Of a DNA stretch of 64,000 nt, positions 43,196-51,462 are shown one piece after another. Made by a program: the position numbers and the translations under genes. This stretch comes from a virus, in IMG/VR virus record IMGVR_UViG_3300025645_000060, positions 1 to 64,000 of that record. One strand, given 5' to 3'. The first letter of the stretch is position 1; each line of letters opens with the position of its first letter. Below the pieces are notes generated by a model that was given only the letters and a program-made list of their open reading frames with translations, did not search any database and was not told where the DNA came from.

Positions 43196-44539
43196 TTAAT
43201 TTCTTCTTCTAAGACCTACTTTTCTTTTAACTAATCTTCTGAATCCGTATCGTGAGGCATCAAGCAAGTGATTCCATGTGTCAATTGGAATATCACTTTT
43301 CTTATCGTTCCACTCGTAGTTATTTAATTCAGATTTTAGATTATTGGAGTTGGGGTCTACAATTATCAAGTATTGCTTCATCTCTCTTATGTCCTCTACA
43401 ATGATGTTTTTGACCGCTTTCTGTATGTTATACCCACTCTTTTGTATTCTTTTTATAGTCCTCCCTTCATTCGTGTCACATACAATCAATGAAACCTTAC
43501 TTATACCTACCTTGTGAAGTTGGTTCTCTACCTCGTCCAACTCAGTTTCGTAGATATATTCTTTAAGATAAATCTTCCTCTGCCTTCTATCTACAGCAAC
43601 TCGGACTACTGCTAAAGGGTCTGCATAGCCAAAATCTAGTCCATACACAGATGGTATTCGTTCATTAAATTTTCCTTCTATCCAATTGTCAAATATCACC
43701 CCTTCAGCCCTTTCCCTCCATCCACCTATATAATTCTTGTAGTAGTGGCTATCGTGCCGTATGATATTCAGTTCATTGATTAGTTCAATTTCACTCCTTA
43801 CCCATTCATCTTTGGACTTAGCTAACCTCTCGTTTAGTTCCTCTAAGTAGCTGTTCGCTTTACTTAACCAATCTTTAGGTAAGTAACCCAGTTCCTCTGC
43901 AATATGATAAGTAGTGTGTATGTGTTCAACGGATGGGTCATTTGACATTGTGACATTAAACCCATGCACAACCTTTTGTTTGCTCTTAGGTCTTATCCAT
44001 TTCTGATATATGAAGTGTTCTTTGGTAGTAGGATTCATTATCCATATAACTCTGTTCTGTTTTTCTGAAGAACGAACCGAATCATCAATAATGTTAAATT
44101 TAGCTTCATCCTTGAAATCCTCACCTTCCTCTACTACCCATGTTGTTATACCATGTATAGACTTTAGGTTTGCAGTCTGATCACCACTAGATGTATTAAT
44201 ACCCCTAAATAGGATAAATGATCCATTGGTCTTATTGGTCGCTCGGTCTGCTGTTATGTGGAAGTCTCCCTCTACCCCTAACCTTTGTACACAAGCCCTA
44301 AATTCTGGTATAATAGAATCATTCGCTGAACGGAGTATGTACCTGGTAAACAAGATACCATGCCCAGCCTCATATGATAGTCGGACGACAAAATCATGCG
44401 TTGTGGACGACTTCAAACTACCCCTACCACCAGTAAGTAATATATACCTACGTTTTGTAGTATACATAGGCTTAAATGATATATGGATAGGTATTGTCTT
44501 TACATCATTCTCTTCTGTAAGCAGTGGATCATATCCCAT
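43196..44539 (-). CDS. terL: Terminase large subunit (447 aa)
   Basis: The packaging motor and nuclease. Walker A-like GGRGSLKS (37-44), Walker B hydrophobic strand ending VVEEGED (about residues 130-136), coupling segment IWIMNPTTKEHF, and nuclease domain beginning YGLDFGYADPLAVV (about 290) with a later IVCDTNEGRTI. The length matches PBSX-type terminases (Terminase_3/Terminase_6C). It overlaps the small subunit's stop by 1 base. Confidence 0.95.
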   Translation of the reverse strand: MGYDPLLTEENDVKTIPIHISFKPMYTTKRRYILLTGGRGSLKSSTTHDFVVRLSYEAGHGILFTRYILRSANDSIIPEFRACVQRLGVEGDFHITADRATNKTNGSFILFRGINTSSGDQTANLKSIHGITTWVVEEGEDFKDEAKFNIIDDSVRSSEKQNRVIWIMNPTTKEHFIYQKWIRPKSKQKVVHGFNVTMSNDPSVEHIHTTYHIAEELGYLPKDWLSKANSYLEELNERLAKSKDEWVRSEIELINELNIIRHDSHYYKNYIGGWRERAEGVIFDNWIEGKFNERIPSVYGLDFGYADPLAVVRVAVDRRQRKIYLKEYIYETELDEVENQLHKVGISKVSLIVCDTNEGRTIKRIQKSGYNIQKAVKNIIVEDIREMKQYLIIVDPNSNNLKSELNNYEWNDKKSDIPIDTWNHLLDASRYGFRRLVKRKVGLRRRN

Positions 44540-45147
44540 TATTCCTCTTCTTCTGTTTCACCGCCAATCCAAGAGATTAATGGTATGTTCTGTTTGCCTT
44601 TTGTGAGTTCTCCTGCATCCTTTCTCCAATGTTCGTCATCATTCTCTAGCCTGCGAGTAATAAGCCCCTCAGATGGCTTAATATACTGTTGAGCGATTTT
44701 CACTTCCTGGGCTACCCACTCTTCCTCTCCCTTCATGTTTAGGACTTTCACCATCTTCTTAGACTCCAAGTCAACAAAGTAACCTTCCATTAGTCTCTGG
44801 GCAGAGCTTCTTGCTGTATTGCGCTCAGTTTGCATCCTCAACTCTTTCTTCTGCGACTGAGCATCCTCAATCATCCTTGCAATCTCTTTATTGTCTCGCT
44901 TCCAATGATGCAATGTTGATCTTTGAAAATTCATTTTAGATGCGGCACTATCCATACTTTCTCCATCAGATAAGTATATAGCCACAAATGCCTCTACAAC
45001 CTCTTTCTTGTGATCATTAGACAGGGTTATACCTTTGCATGGCATTGGAATCCTAACACCCTCAGTTGTAGGCAATCCATCATTACTTATAGATGGTACT
45101 TGTACGGTATACCTTCTTACCGTTTTTCTCTTATATTTCTTAGCCAT
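44539..45147 (-). CDS. terS: Terminase small subunit (202 aa)
   Basis: Lies directly before terL. Residues about 50-85 contain a helix-turn-helix (DSAASKMNFQRSTLHHWKRD) for binding the packaging site, then a long helical segment (IARMIEDAQSQKKELRMQTE) for oligomerisation, and an acidic C-terminus (GGETEEEE) that would contact the large subunit. Basic N-terminus. Confidence 0.85.
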   Translation of the reverse strand: MAKKYKRKTVRRYTVQVPSISNDGLPTTEGVRIPMPCKGITLSNDHKKEVVEAFVAIYLSDGESMDSAASKMNFQRSTLHHWKRDNKEIARMIEDAQSQKKELRMQTERNTARSSAQRLMEGYFVDLESKKMVKVLNMKGEEEWVAQEVKIAQQYIKPSEGLITRRLENDDEHWRKDAGELTKGKQNIPLISWIGGETEEEE

Positions 45148-45162
45148 ACACTTAAAGCTTTT

Positions 45163-45420
45163 TTAATTCATACTGTACGTTACACCACCATCGTAATATA
45201 TCTTGTACAATGAAGATAATTGATCGTAATCTTCGTTAACTATTAGCACTGTATCATCTCTTAATACTAATTTACAGTACTCCAACTCATCAGATAGTGG
45301 CATATTTAAAGATGGCATATACTCTTGCACACTTAACACATCAGACATATGCATAACCAATCTGTTGGAATACACATTGTTTAAATCATCCCAACTCATA
45401 TTAACAACTTCAATTACCAT
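45163..45420 (-). CDS. Hypothetical protein (85 aa)
   Basis: Not recognised. Strand-helix composition (MHMSDVLSVQEYMPSL; LVLRDDTVLIVNEDYDQL). Lies 15 bp from terS. Confidence 0.52.
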   Translation of the reverse strand: MVIEVVNMSWDDLNNVYSNRLVMHMSDVLSVQEYMPSLNMPLSDELEYCKLVLRDDTVLIVNEDYDQLSSLYKIYYDGGVTYSMN

Positions 45421-45425
45421 ATTAA

Positions 45426-45629
45426 TTATTTGTCTGAACGAAATAAATTTATAATCCTCAACATAAGCTTACCTAACTTTATCCACTTAGATAAACTAAA
45501 CCACCTCAATGGGCTATACTTCCCTCCAGGGAACACAATGACAACACCTTCCATTACTATATTAAGTACCAACACGAATAAAGTATCCTTCTCTAAAGGT
45601 GACATTTCATCTACTTTCCTATATTTCAT
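45426..45629 (-). CDS. Small membrane protein (67 aa)
   Basis: One hydrophobic segment (TLFVLVLNIVMEGVVIVF, about 16-33) and a basic C-terminus (WIKLGKLMLRIINLFRSDK). It overlaps the DUF5675-like gene by 4 bp, and the two could be a lysis pair. The topology would fit a small holin. Confidence 0.5.
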   Translation of the reverse strand: MKYRKVDEMSPLEKDTLFVLVLNIVMEGVVIVFPGGKYSPLRWFSLSKWIKLGKLMLRIINLFRSDK

Positions 45630-46054
45630 ATTTCTATTATTGTTATAGTTGTTTTATTTACGTTCATATCCTCCATTACCTTCTGCATCCTAACTTTAGT
45701 AGCCATCGAGTTCCTTACGTCTGGTTCATTATCATCATCTATCTTGATATGCATATCTCCAACAAGTATACATCCTTCTATCTGTCTAAAGAAATTACCT
45801 TGATGTATCTTAACCTCAGACCTATTGGGTACTTGCTTCAGTTCCCAAGAATACCCAAATTTAGGGGAGTACTCCAATACAATTGGATAAGTTCCTTCTG
45901 GCACACAAGAAATGTCCTTCCTATTGTTTCTCCACGCTAATTCTAATGTTTTGCACTTAAACAGTATCTTCGCTCCATGCATTATATATAGATTACCCAA
46001 CTTTTGATGTGGATGATCCTCTGATCTAACTAATAAGAATTGTGTTACCTCCAT
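45626..46054 (-). CDS. DUF5675-like protein, possible cell-wall enzyme (142 aa)
   Basis: Carries the family pattern: LELAWRNNRKDISCVPEGTYP, VPNRSEVKIHQGNFFRQIEGCILVG. The conserved IHxGN...GC arrangement resembles the catalytic Cys/His layout of small L,D-transpeptidase-like proteins, though the biochemical function of the family is not established to my knowledge. Position beside a membrane protein and near the endolysin suggests a role at the cell wall. Confidence 0.7.
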   Translation of the reverse strand: MEVTQFLLVRSEDHPHQKLGNLYIMHGAKILFKCKTLELAWRNNRKDISCVPEGTYPIVLEYSPKFGYSWELKQVPNRSEVKIHQGNFFRQIEGCILVGDMHIKIDDDNEPDVRNSMATKVRMQKVMEDMNVNKTTITIIEI

Positions 46055-46086
46055 TTTGTGATGATTTTATTCCGTAAAACTACAAA

Positions 46087-46311
46087 TTATAACTCACTTA
46101 CACAAGATTGGCATAGATTCCTACCCTTACCAGATGTATCTATTGCATAACTAACAGTTTTTGTCGCTGTATCATTCCACACCCTTTTGCATCCATCACA
46201 CTTAGTCTTGCAAGGCAATCCTCTATAACACATCTTAAATTCTGATATGCCATACCTATCCACCCATACCTTACTAGAGTCTATTTGAAAATCTTCGTAA
46301 CCCATTTCCAT
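46087..46311 (-). CDS. Small Cys-rich protein (74 aa)
   Basis: CxxC pairs CDGC (residue 39-42) and CQSC (67-70) suggest a zinc ribbon (KTKCDGCKRVWNDT ... NLCQSCVSEL). Overlaps the upstream gene by about 31 bp. Possibly DNA- or protein-binding. Confidence 0.55.
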   Translation of the reverse strand: MEMGYEDFQIDSSKVWVDRYGISEFKMCYRGLPCKTKCDGCKRVWNDTATKTVSYAIDTSGKGRNLCQSCVSEL

Positions 46312-46619
46312 GTTTTTTTAACGATAGAACCTATAACACTATCGGTTTTTCGTATGTAATTATCATTACTTTCTTTTGCTAAAGCCAACCTCTCGGCTAT
46401 AATCTTATTTATCTCAGCATTGTCAGCATTGATCTTATCGAGATTATCCATAACGCTCTTACAGTAGTCCACTACAGCATCCTCTCCTTTAATTCTGTAT
46501 ATCTTCTTCATTTGACGATACCTACAGTTTGCATGGGGAAATCCATTCTTGTCGATACTTATGTCTAATGGCATTGAGTTTGCCAAGTCTCTAAACTGCT
46601 TTAATTTTTGCTTCTTCAT
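46281..46619 (-). CDS. Hypothetical helical protein (112 aa)
   Basis: Not recognised. Basic, mainly helical, with an amphipathic C-terminus (IGSIVKKTWKWVTKIFK) that could touch membranes. Its end overlaps the Cys-rich gene. Confidence 0.52.
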   Translation of the reverse strand: MKKQKLKQFRDLANSMPLDISIDKNGFPHANCRYRQMKKIYRIKGEDAVVDYCKSVMDNLDKINADNAEINKIIAERLALAKESNDNYIRKTDSVIGSIVKKTWKWVTKIFK

Positions 46620-46702
46620 ATTCGTTATACTGATCCGTTAAAGAATTGTGGTCTATTTTTCCCATTATTCCATATAAAAACAACCATAATTAGTATTGTA
46701 CC

Positions 46703-47083
46703 CTAACATCGCCTTACTTTAGAGCAGTTTTCACTAAAAGTTATCCATTGTATATTCCCTATTAAATACCCTTTCTCTGGGTCTATCCTATCTATACTAG
46801 GGCATATTCTCCTTTCGTAGCTTACAGATTCCCACTTATCAAATAACACATTAAATTCATTACTATTTAATGAAAATTCATAGAATAAATCTTTATCTAG
46901 TATTTCCAAGCCTAAATAAAGATGATTTTTATTCTTAGTCACACCCGTAACTCTGCTTTTCATATTCCTATAACACCTAACTAAAAACCCTTTCTTTGTT
47001 TTTTCGTATTTCTTAGTGTTTTTATTGTTGTCTTTAACTCTTCTTAATCTTTGCTTTTTGTTTTCAATTTCTCGTTTTGTCAT
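46703..47083 (-). CDS. HNH-like nuclease, putative mobile (126 aa)
   Basis: The end of the protein, PSIDRIDPEKGYLIGNIQWITFSEN, is the recognisable 'SIDRID...GY..GNIqwit...N' block of a small phage HNH-like endonuclease family; the N-terminus is very basic. It has its own promoter (47103-47110), as is usual for inserted nuclease genes. Confidence 0.6.
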   Translation of the reverse strand: MTKREIENKKQRLRRVKDNNKNTKKYEKTKKGFLVRCYRNMKSRVTGVTKNKNHLYLGLEILDKDLFYEFSLNSNEFNVLFDKWESVSYERRICPSIDRIDPEKGYLIGNIQWITFSENCSKVRRC

Positions 47084-47102
47084 ATCTTATATGTTTAAGA
47101 TA

Positions 47103-47110
47103 CAAATATA
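47103..47110 (-). promoter_or_regulatory. Promoter -7 box
   Basis: TATATTTG on the minus strand; start expected near 47096, about 13 nt before the ATG at 47083. Confidence 0.5.
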
Positions 47111-47134
47111 CAAAACAATCATGTTAATCACGAA

Positions 47135-48403
47135 TCATTTCCACTTAAAATAATAAGGGTGCGAATGGTAGCAATCTTCCTTAAAATTGAAATTATAAAA
47201 ACCGCTTATACCTTTTTTGAAATTAGTTTGAACCCAATTAGATGAAGGACTAAAAGCAGGGAAATTCCAATATTTGAATTTTTGAGATGTGGAGTTATCA
47301 AATATATCTTGATGGCTATCTCCTTTAATAAAGTATATTTCTAAATCTTTACTAACTAAATTGTTATCATATAGATAGTTCTCTATTTTTTCAATCTGAA
47401 TAGCATCTAATTTAGGCTTAAACCCAAACTTTAAATTTTTGCCATCCTTACCATGAGTAGATACAAATACTTTATTACCGTACACGTAATGATTTATAAA
47501 TTTACGTTGGTTAGTTATGTTTACATTATTATACTTATACTCTATAAACTTCTTAAATGATGAATTAACCACATAAGAAAAGCTTCCAGAATGGTTGTCA
47601 TCACAAATATTTATAACATCAATCTGTGAGTAATGCTTTACTAATTCGTCAATTAATCGAACCTTAAAAGATAACCCAACATCGAAAGCTTTTTCGTTAT
47701 CCATGTTTTGAGGTAACTCATGCCCTTTACGTACCGTTTCGCCATCCCATCCATCCATGAAATCACCTAAATCAAATAAAATTAATTTATTAGACTTCTT
47801 ATTTTCTATTATTTTACTTGCGTAAATAGATAACCTTTCTTCAACTTCGTACTCATCCCATTTACCCCCATATAAACCGTACCCATTAGGATTTGGATTC
47901 ATTGCAATATGGGTATCAGTAAAGACAGAAACATCAAAAAGATAACTACTATCAATATCTTTGACAGTTGTTTTAATAGGTTTCGTTCCTTTATATAACT
48001 CCTCTATTGATTCGCTTAACAAATTAACTAAATCAGGTTCTTTGTTATCTGTTGTGTTTTCTCTAAATAGTATATTGAAAAACGGTGTTCCAGTATGAGA
48101 TACTAACTTATAACTCTTAACATCCTCTCTAGGTAAGCTGTAAAACTCGCAATACTCATCTATATCAAGCATCTTACCTGTCACGAAATTCCAAGCACTT
48201 AATACAAATGGTTTCGGATCATCAACTACCTTAGTAGACTTTGCTTTTTTGACAGATTTCTTCTTTCGATCTGAAATACCAATAAAATCTCTTTGCTCTT
48301 GAGTAATATAATACCTAGCAGTATCCCTACCTTCATCGTTACTCTTTACTTCTAAACCCAAAGACTTCGCTTCCTCTGGCATTAACCTAGTTCTTACTTT
48401 CAT
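47135..48403 (-). CDS. Calcineurin-like phosphoesterase with N-terminal DNA-binding-like domain (422 aa)
   Basis: Metal-binding motifs in order: FTDTHIA (DxH, about 162), LGDFMDG (GDxxD, about 207), NICDDNHSG (N-H, about 270), VSTHGKDG (H, about 320) and IKGDSHQD (about 365). The N-terminal part (RTRLMPEEAKSLGLEVKSND...ARYYITQEQRDFIGI) is shared with the truncated phage B protein at 63402 (RTRLKSIQAEVLGLKVKKND...ARYYLNESQRIELGL). Such phage enzymes hydrolyse phosphodiesters or nucleotides; the substrate is unknown. Confidence 0.85.
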   Translation of the reverse strand: MKVRTRLMPEEAKSLGLEVKSNDEGRDTARYYITQEQRDFIGISDRKKKSVKKAKSTKVVDDPKPFVLSAWNFVTGKMLDIDEYCEFYSLPREDVKSYKLVSHTGTPFFNILFRENTTDNKEPDLVNLLSESIEELYKGTKPIKTTVKDIDSSYLFDVSVFTDTHIAMNPNPNGYGLYGGKWDEYEVEERLSIYASKIIENKKSNKLILFDLGDFMDGWDGETVRKGHELPQNMDNEKAFDVGLSFKVRLIDELVKHYSQIDVINICDDNHSGSFSYVVNSSFKKFIEYKYNNVNITNQRKFINHYVYGNKVFVSTHGKDGKNLKFGFKPKLDAIQIEKIENYLYDNNLVSKDLEIYFIKGDSHQDIFDNSTSQKFKYWNFPAFSPSSNWVQTNFKKGISGFYNFNFKEDCYHSHPYYFKWK

Positions 48404-48470
48404 TAACTTCAGTTTTTTTGTATGAAATAACAGACACTAACCCTAATTTGAATGGCTTGGTGAGTTATAT

Positions 48471-48593
48471 CTAATTCACTTTGTATACTTTTTTAGACTT
48501 ATCTAGTACCCCAACTTCTTGCTCGTGGTCAATGATACGAACTAATACGTGAGGAATACCATTTAAGTACTTAATTCTCTTCCTCTTTGCCAT
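48471..48593 (-). CDS. Small basic protein (40 aa)
   Basis: ATG at 48593 begins MAKRKRIKYLNGIPHVLVRI, ending in TAG at 48471. It overlaps the endolysin end by 23 bp. Basic N-terminus and clean strand-helix pattern suggest a real small gene. Confidence 0.5.
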   Translation of the reverse strand: MAKRKRIKYLNGIPHVLVRIIDHEQEVGVLDKSKKVYKVN

Positions 48594-48969
48594 ATATATC
48601 TTCTTTAAATTCTTCATAACGTATAAAATATCTTATATTCTGAAAATCTGAGCCAAAACCTCCATTGTACATCATCACCAACTGACTCTCAGTCGGCTCA
48701 AATCCATACTCTCTAGTAAATCTAGTATGTAGTATCTTTAAATACCCCTCTGCAACCACATAAGCCTTCTTGTAGTCAAGCATTTCTTCGTGTTGATAAC
48801 AGTAGCCGTAAGTGTCGTTAACGTCTTGTAGTGCCGCCCTATGTATCTGAAATGCCCCAATAGCATCAAAGTCGCAACTGTACTTGTTCCAATCTCCCAT
48901 TGCACATGGATCACTATTACTTTCAATTACAGAAATCACAGAAAGTATTATTGGTATTAATTTAATCAT
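48571..48969 (-). CDS. Endolysin, lytic transglycosylase-like (132 aa)
   Basis: After a short hydrophobic N-terminus (IKLIPIILSVISV), the protein has VIESNSDPCAMGD with the catalytic Glu of SLT-type enzymes, then FDAIGAFQIHRAALQDVND, the 'A-G-x-x-Q-I' block, and later ESQLVMMYNGG. These match small transglycosylase/lysozyme folds that cut peptidoglycan. The hydrophobic start could be a signal-anchor. I start at the ATG at 48969, as a frame from 48978 begins with TTG. Confidence 0.75.
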   Translation of the reverse strand: MIKLIPIILSVISVIESNSDPCAMGDWNKYSCDFDAIGAFQIHRAALQDVNDTYGYCYQHEEMLDYKKAYVVAEGYLKILHTRFTREYGFEPTESQLVMMYNGGFGSDFQNIRYFIRYEEFKEDIYGKEEEN

Positions 48970-48984
48970 TTCTCTCAAATCTAT

Positions 48985-49053
48985 TTATTTAGAAAGCGCA
49001 TATGCAATAAGCATCCATAACGCCAATTGACTTAACACTAAAAATTCCATCAT
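48985..49053 (-). CDS. 22-aa hydrophobic peptide
   Basis: MMEFLVLSQLALWMLIAYALSK: a single membrane helix. It starts about 27 bp beyond the last attC-like site and ends 15 bp before the endolysin start, so it may be a tiny holin-like partner. Confidence 0.42.
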   Translation of the reverse strand: MMEFLVLSQLALWMLIAYALSK

Positions 49054-49079
49054 ATTGTTTTATATTTTAGTTAAAAAAA

Positions 49080-49137
49080 AGATAACAGCCGATAAGATTC
49101 AACGCTAAAAAGCGCAGAACTTATCTATTCGTTTTTT
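49080..49137 (-). mobile_element. attC-like site 9 (degenerate)
   Basis: Nested inverted repeat GATAAG/CTTATC with CGCT/AGCG inside and GATAAC at one end; the other end reads GTTTTT, so the terminal box has decayed. Same family as the sites at 51022 and 49446. Confidence 0.55.
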
Positions 49138-49225
49138 TGCCTTCAACACGTGCTTATAGAATCGGCACAAAGCCTGTTCATATCTTTGCTTTGCTGAACT
49201 ATTAGCATAAGTACCATAAAAGTTT

Positions 49226-49420
49226 TCATTTCTTAAAATTTTCAATTAAGTAATCTCCTACTGATACTTCGTGCGGCTTTCCACTATTTCTTCCGTACCT
49301 TTCTTTATATTCTTTAATAATCTGATTCGCTTTTGCTTCGAGATTTTTATTGCCGATTATTTCCTCTAGTATATCTAATAATTTAATATACTTTTCTTTC
49401 AATCTGTTTTTTAGTTTCAT
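49226..49420 (-). CDS. Cassette ORF: small helical protein (64 aa)
   Basis: MKLKNRLKEKYIKLLDILEE... lies after attC-like site 8 (about 26 bp). A longer frame from 49561 reads through that site and overlaps the previous ORF, so the ATG at 49420 is chosen. Not recognised. Confidence 0.58.
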   Translation of the reverse strand: MKLKNRLKEKYIKLLDILEEIIGNKNLEAKANQIIKEYKERYGRNSGKPHEVSVGDYLIENFKK

Positions 49421-49445
49421 TGTATTTATAGTTGAGTTTGTGAAA

Positions 49446-49502
49446 AAATAACAGTCGAAGATCATGCCATCGGAAAGGACGGCAGATTTCTTAGCGTTGT
49501 GT
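49446..49502 (-). mobile_element. attC-like site 8
   Basis: Ends AATAAC (left) and GTTGTGT (right); inner arms CGAAGATC-ATGCC and GGC-AGAT-TTCTT. The preceding ORF stops 6 bp from its edge. Confidence 0.62.
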
Positions 49503-49508
49503 GTAATA

Positions 49509-49718
49509 CTAGCAACTACCATATCTGAAACTACCAAATCCTTCACCATCGCATTCCTCATCTACAAAGAATCCAAGTTTATCAAGTTCTTCAATATCTT
49601 CCTTACTTACTAATTCAGGGTTTATATCTACATAAAAGTAGTCGTGTTCACAATGGCTTGGGTTTCTTGGGTTGCCATATTTTAAAAGGATTTGTAATGC
49701 TTTAATTAAATCTTCCAT
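49509..49718 (-). CDS. Cassette ORF: small acidic protein (69 aa)
   Basis: MEDLIKALQILLKYGNPRNP... with HDYFYVDINPELVSKEDIEEL. Starts about 38 bp past site 7 and stops 6 bp before site 8. Not recognised. Confidence 0.62.
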   Translation of the reverse strand: MEDLIKALQILLKYGNPRNPSHCEHDYFYVDINPELVSKEDIEELDKLGFFVDEECDGEGFGSFRYGSC

Positions 49719-49755
49719 CTTATTTATTTAGTTTGTGGCTTAAATTCCGTACTAC

Positions 49756-49850
49756 ACACAACAATGTATATAGTTTATAAGCCAATTAATATTTGTTTTC
49801 AATTGTAATTTTCTGCTATGGCTTACAAAACCATATACTCAACGTTAGTA
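49756..49850 (-). mobile_element. attC-like site 7 (long type)
   Basis: Plus-strand ends ACACAAC and GTTAGTA; arms TGTATATAGTTTATAAGCC and GGCTTACAAAACCATATAC are complementary apart from a few unpaired bases, with a central AT-rich variable part. Confidence 0.68.
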
Positions 49851-49889
49851 ACAATTATTTTTTTTTGCCACCAAGCAGTACGCACTTAC

Positions 49890-50357
49890 TCAATCGTTAT
49901 TATAATGCTTTAAATAAGGCTGTTCTTTTTTGGTACATTTCTTTTTCCATCGTTTGTCTAAAAAGATTATATATCTAAATTGTCTTAGTGTTTCTTTTGT
50001 GGCTTTCTCTTTAAAACCACGCCTTTCCAACTCAGCCTTTTTATTTCGGTTGTTATTCGTTATTAAACTATTATGGTATGTTTTCCCCTCAAAGTTCCAG
50101 AAAGTACTTGTATGCTCACCAAAATAACTAAAATTAGCCGCTTGGTAAACAATACCTAAACCTCCACACCGTTCATCTGCAAAACTTTGAATCCACTTAA
50201 CAGTCTTGTATTTACCTTTAATGTATTTTATGCTATAACTTATGGCTTTACTTTCTGTATTTTTAACAGCCTTATCATCAAACCACATTCTATTAAGTTC
50301 CTTGTATTGGTTTAGTTTCGTTCCTGTAACTAAAGAGCCTCCGCTTTGTGGGTTCAT
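49890..50357 (-). CDS. Cassette ORF: Mom-like DNA modification protein, N-terminus missing (155 aa)
   Basis: The sequence ELNRMWFDDKAVKNTESKAI, IQSFADERCGGLGIVYQAAN and RQFRYIIFLDKRWKKKC, EQPYLKHY follows the C-terminal two thirds of phage Mom-type proteins, acyltransferase-fold enzymes that modify adenine and protect DNA from restriction. Full-length members carry about 60 more N-terminal residues that bind cofactor; here the frame begins at about 'GK..MNPQ' and an in-frame TGA lies seven codons before the ATG. So it is probably truncated, or a separate C-terminal piece. It sits in the cassette array before attC-like site 7. Confidence 0.65.
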   Translation of the reverse strand: MNPQSGGSLVTGTKLNQYKELNRMWFDDKAVKNTESKAISYSIKYIKGKYKTVKWIQSFADERCGGLGIVYQAANFSYFGEHTSTFWNFEGKTYHNSLITNNNRNKKAELERRGFKEKATKETLRQFRYIIFLDKRWKKKCTKKEQPYLKHYNND

Positions 50358-50606
50358 AGCATTATGCCGTTTACCTCAGTCATGTATTCTTTAAAAGTCA
50401 TATTCTCGTTATTTATACCGCCTCAGACGGTGTTTAGCTTTTTCGTTATCACATAAGTTAACAAACATAAATTAATGTAAACATATCTGACTACATTTTG
50501 AAATGGAGTAGCGATTAAAGTTTCACCTCAATAACCACCACTCCAAATAACCTGCCTTGGTAGCGACTCCAGAACATCAAATGATGCAACGACAGCAGCG
50601 ACTCAG
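50358..50606. other. Non-coding gap within the cassette array
   Basis: No clear attC-like site between the Vsr-like and Mom-like genes. It has an ACCGCCTCAGACGGT palindrome (about 50419-50433) and a GGAGT...ACTCC inverted repeat (around 50500-50572). Only a 14-codon frame overlaps the Mom-like start. The missing N-terminal part of the Mom-like gene is not found here in another frame. Confidence 0.5.
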
Positions 50607-50999
50607 CTAAGAGTCGATATCTTTAAATATATTTTCCAAGTCTTTCTTTAAATACTCGTAGTTCAGTGCAGTATATCTAAGAACCTTCCATCCTAGTATA
50701 GCTGCGTTATTGTACTTTTCGCAATCTTTACTGTAGCCTGTAATGGAAGTGTGTCGGCTCTTATGTCCTACAATTCCCTCATACTCTATAGCCACATTGA
50801 TACTCAGTATAGCAACATCAAATCTCCATCGCCTAGTCTTGTGGAATCTATGTTCTTCTACGTAGGCTATTTCCATCTCGTCAAGTATGTTCAGTATATT
50901 AACCAAACCAACAGGTCTATTGTCAACTAGATCTTCCGCTCCTTTTACTCTGCGCCCTTTATTCTTTAACTTCTCTACATCCTTTTTAGTCCATTTCAT
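50607..50999 (-). CDS. Cassette ORF: Vsr/DUF559-like nuclease (130 aa)
   Basis: EEHRFHKTRRWRFDVAILSI then VAIEYEGIVGHKSRHTSITG, followed by DCEKYNNAAILGWKVLRYTA, is the fold of Vsr/DUF559 endonucleases: the FD and EYEG acids bind metal, and GWKVLRYT is the closing strand. Such enzymes nick DNA at mismatches or junctions. It begins about 23 bp after attC-like site 5. Confidence 0.78.
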   Translation of the reverse strand: MKWTKKDVEKLKNKGRRVKGAEDLVDNRPVGLVNILNILDEMEIAYVEEHRFHKTRRWRFDVAILSINVAIEYEGIVGHKSRHTSITGYSKDCEKYNNAAILGWKVLRYTALNYEYLKKDLENIFKDIDS

Positions 51000-51021
51000 G
51001 TAACAAAAATACTAAAAAAAA

Positions 51022-51080
51022 AAATAACAGTCGATGAAGATTCAACGATAAGAATCGCAGAACTTATCTCTTCGTTGTGC
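51022..51080 (-). mobile_element. attC-like site 5
   Basis: Ends AATAAC and GTTGTGC; arms CGATgaAGAT...CGAT and ATCG...CTTATCtcTTCG. The preceding ORF stops 5 bp away. Confidence 0.66.
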
Positions 51081-51085
51081 GCAAT

Positions 51086-51313
51086 TTAAGCAACATCTGC
51101 ACTTTTATAGTCAGAAGGCTCAAATCCTGCGTTCCAAAAAAATAGTGTACCTCTTTTTAGTTTCTTTTTTGTGTCTTGATGCTCACATTCTACTTTCCTT
51201 TTTTCAATCGGTTTTTCGCACCTCTCACCATCTGAATTGATGAAGTAAACCAAGTCGCCTTCTTTTACTTCTTTACCATTTGATAATTTTGTCTTTTTAA
51301 ATAATCCGAACAT
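51086..51313 (-). CDS. Cassette ORF: small protein, copy A (75 aa)
   Basis: Paralogue of the protein at 52270-52500. Shared parts: TKLSNGKEVKEGDLVYFINS and TKLFNGTEVKEGDKIAFINS, then SDGERCE and RGTLFFWN/KGTLFFWN. ATG at 51313 lies 12 bp beyond attC-like site 4. It looks like a small beta-barrel domain (SH3-like size). Function unknown. Confidence 0.66.
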   Translation of the reverse strand: MFGLFKKTKLSNGKEVKEGDLVYFINSDGERCEKPIEKRKVECEHQDTKKKLKRGTLFFWNAGFEPSDYKSADVA

Positions 51314-51324
51314 AATAAAACTGC

Positions 51325-51455
51325 GCACAACATTGTATATAAATCAGTGGCGTTGTACGTCTTTTTAACCACTTTTAGCTGTTTTATTTAGTTTAAGCGT
51401 GTTGGCAATCTATCAGCTATTAATCGCCACCGCTTCATATACTTAGCCGTTATCT
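51325..51455 (-). mobile_element. attC-like site 4 (long type)
   Basis: Ends GCACAAC and GTTATCT; arms GTATATAAATCAGTGGCG and CGCCACCGCTTCATATAC pair with unpaired bases between blocks; 131 bp with a long variable centre. The preceding ORF stops 7 bp away. Confidence 0.68.
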
Positions 51456-51462
51456 ACAATAT

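Noticed and set aside
46640-46702. 20-codon minus-strand frame between two genes
   Set aside because: No hydrophobic or conserved pattern and no leader motif to support it.
49226-49561. Long 111-aa version of the cassette ORF
   Set aside because: It reads through an attC-like site and overlaps the previous ORF; the ATG at 49420 fits better.
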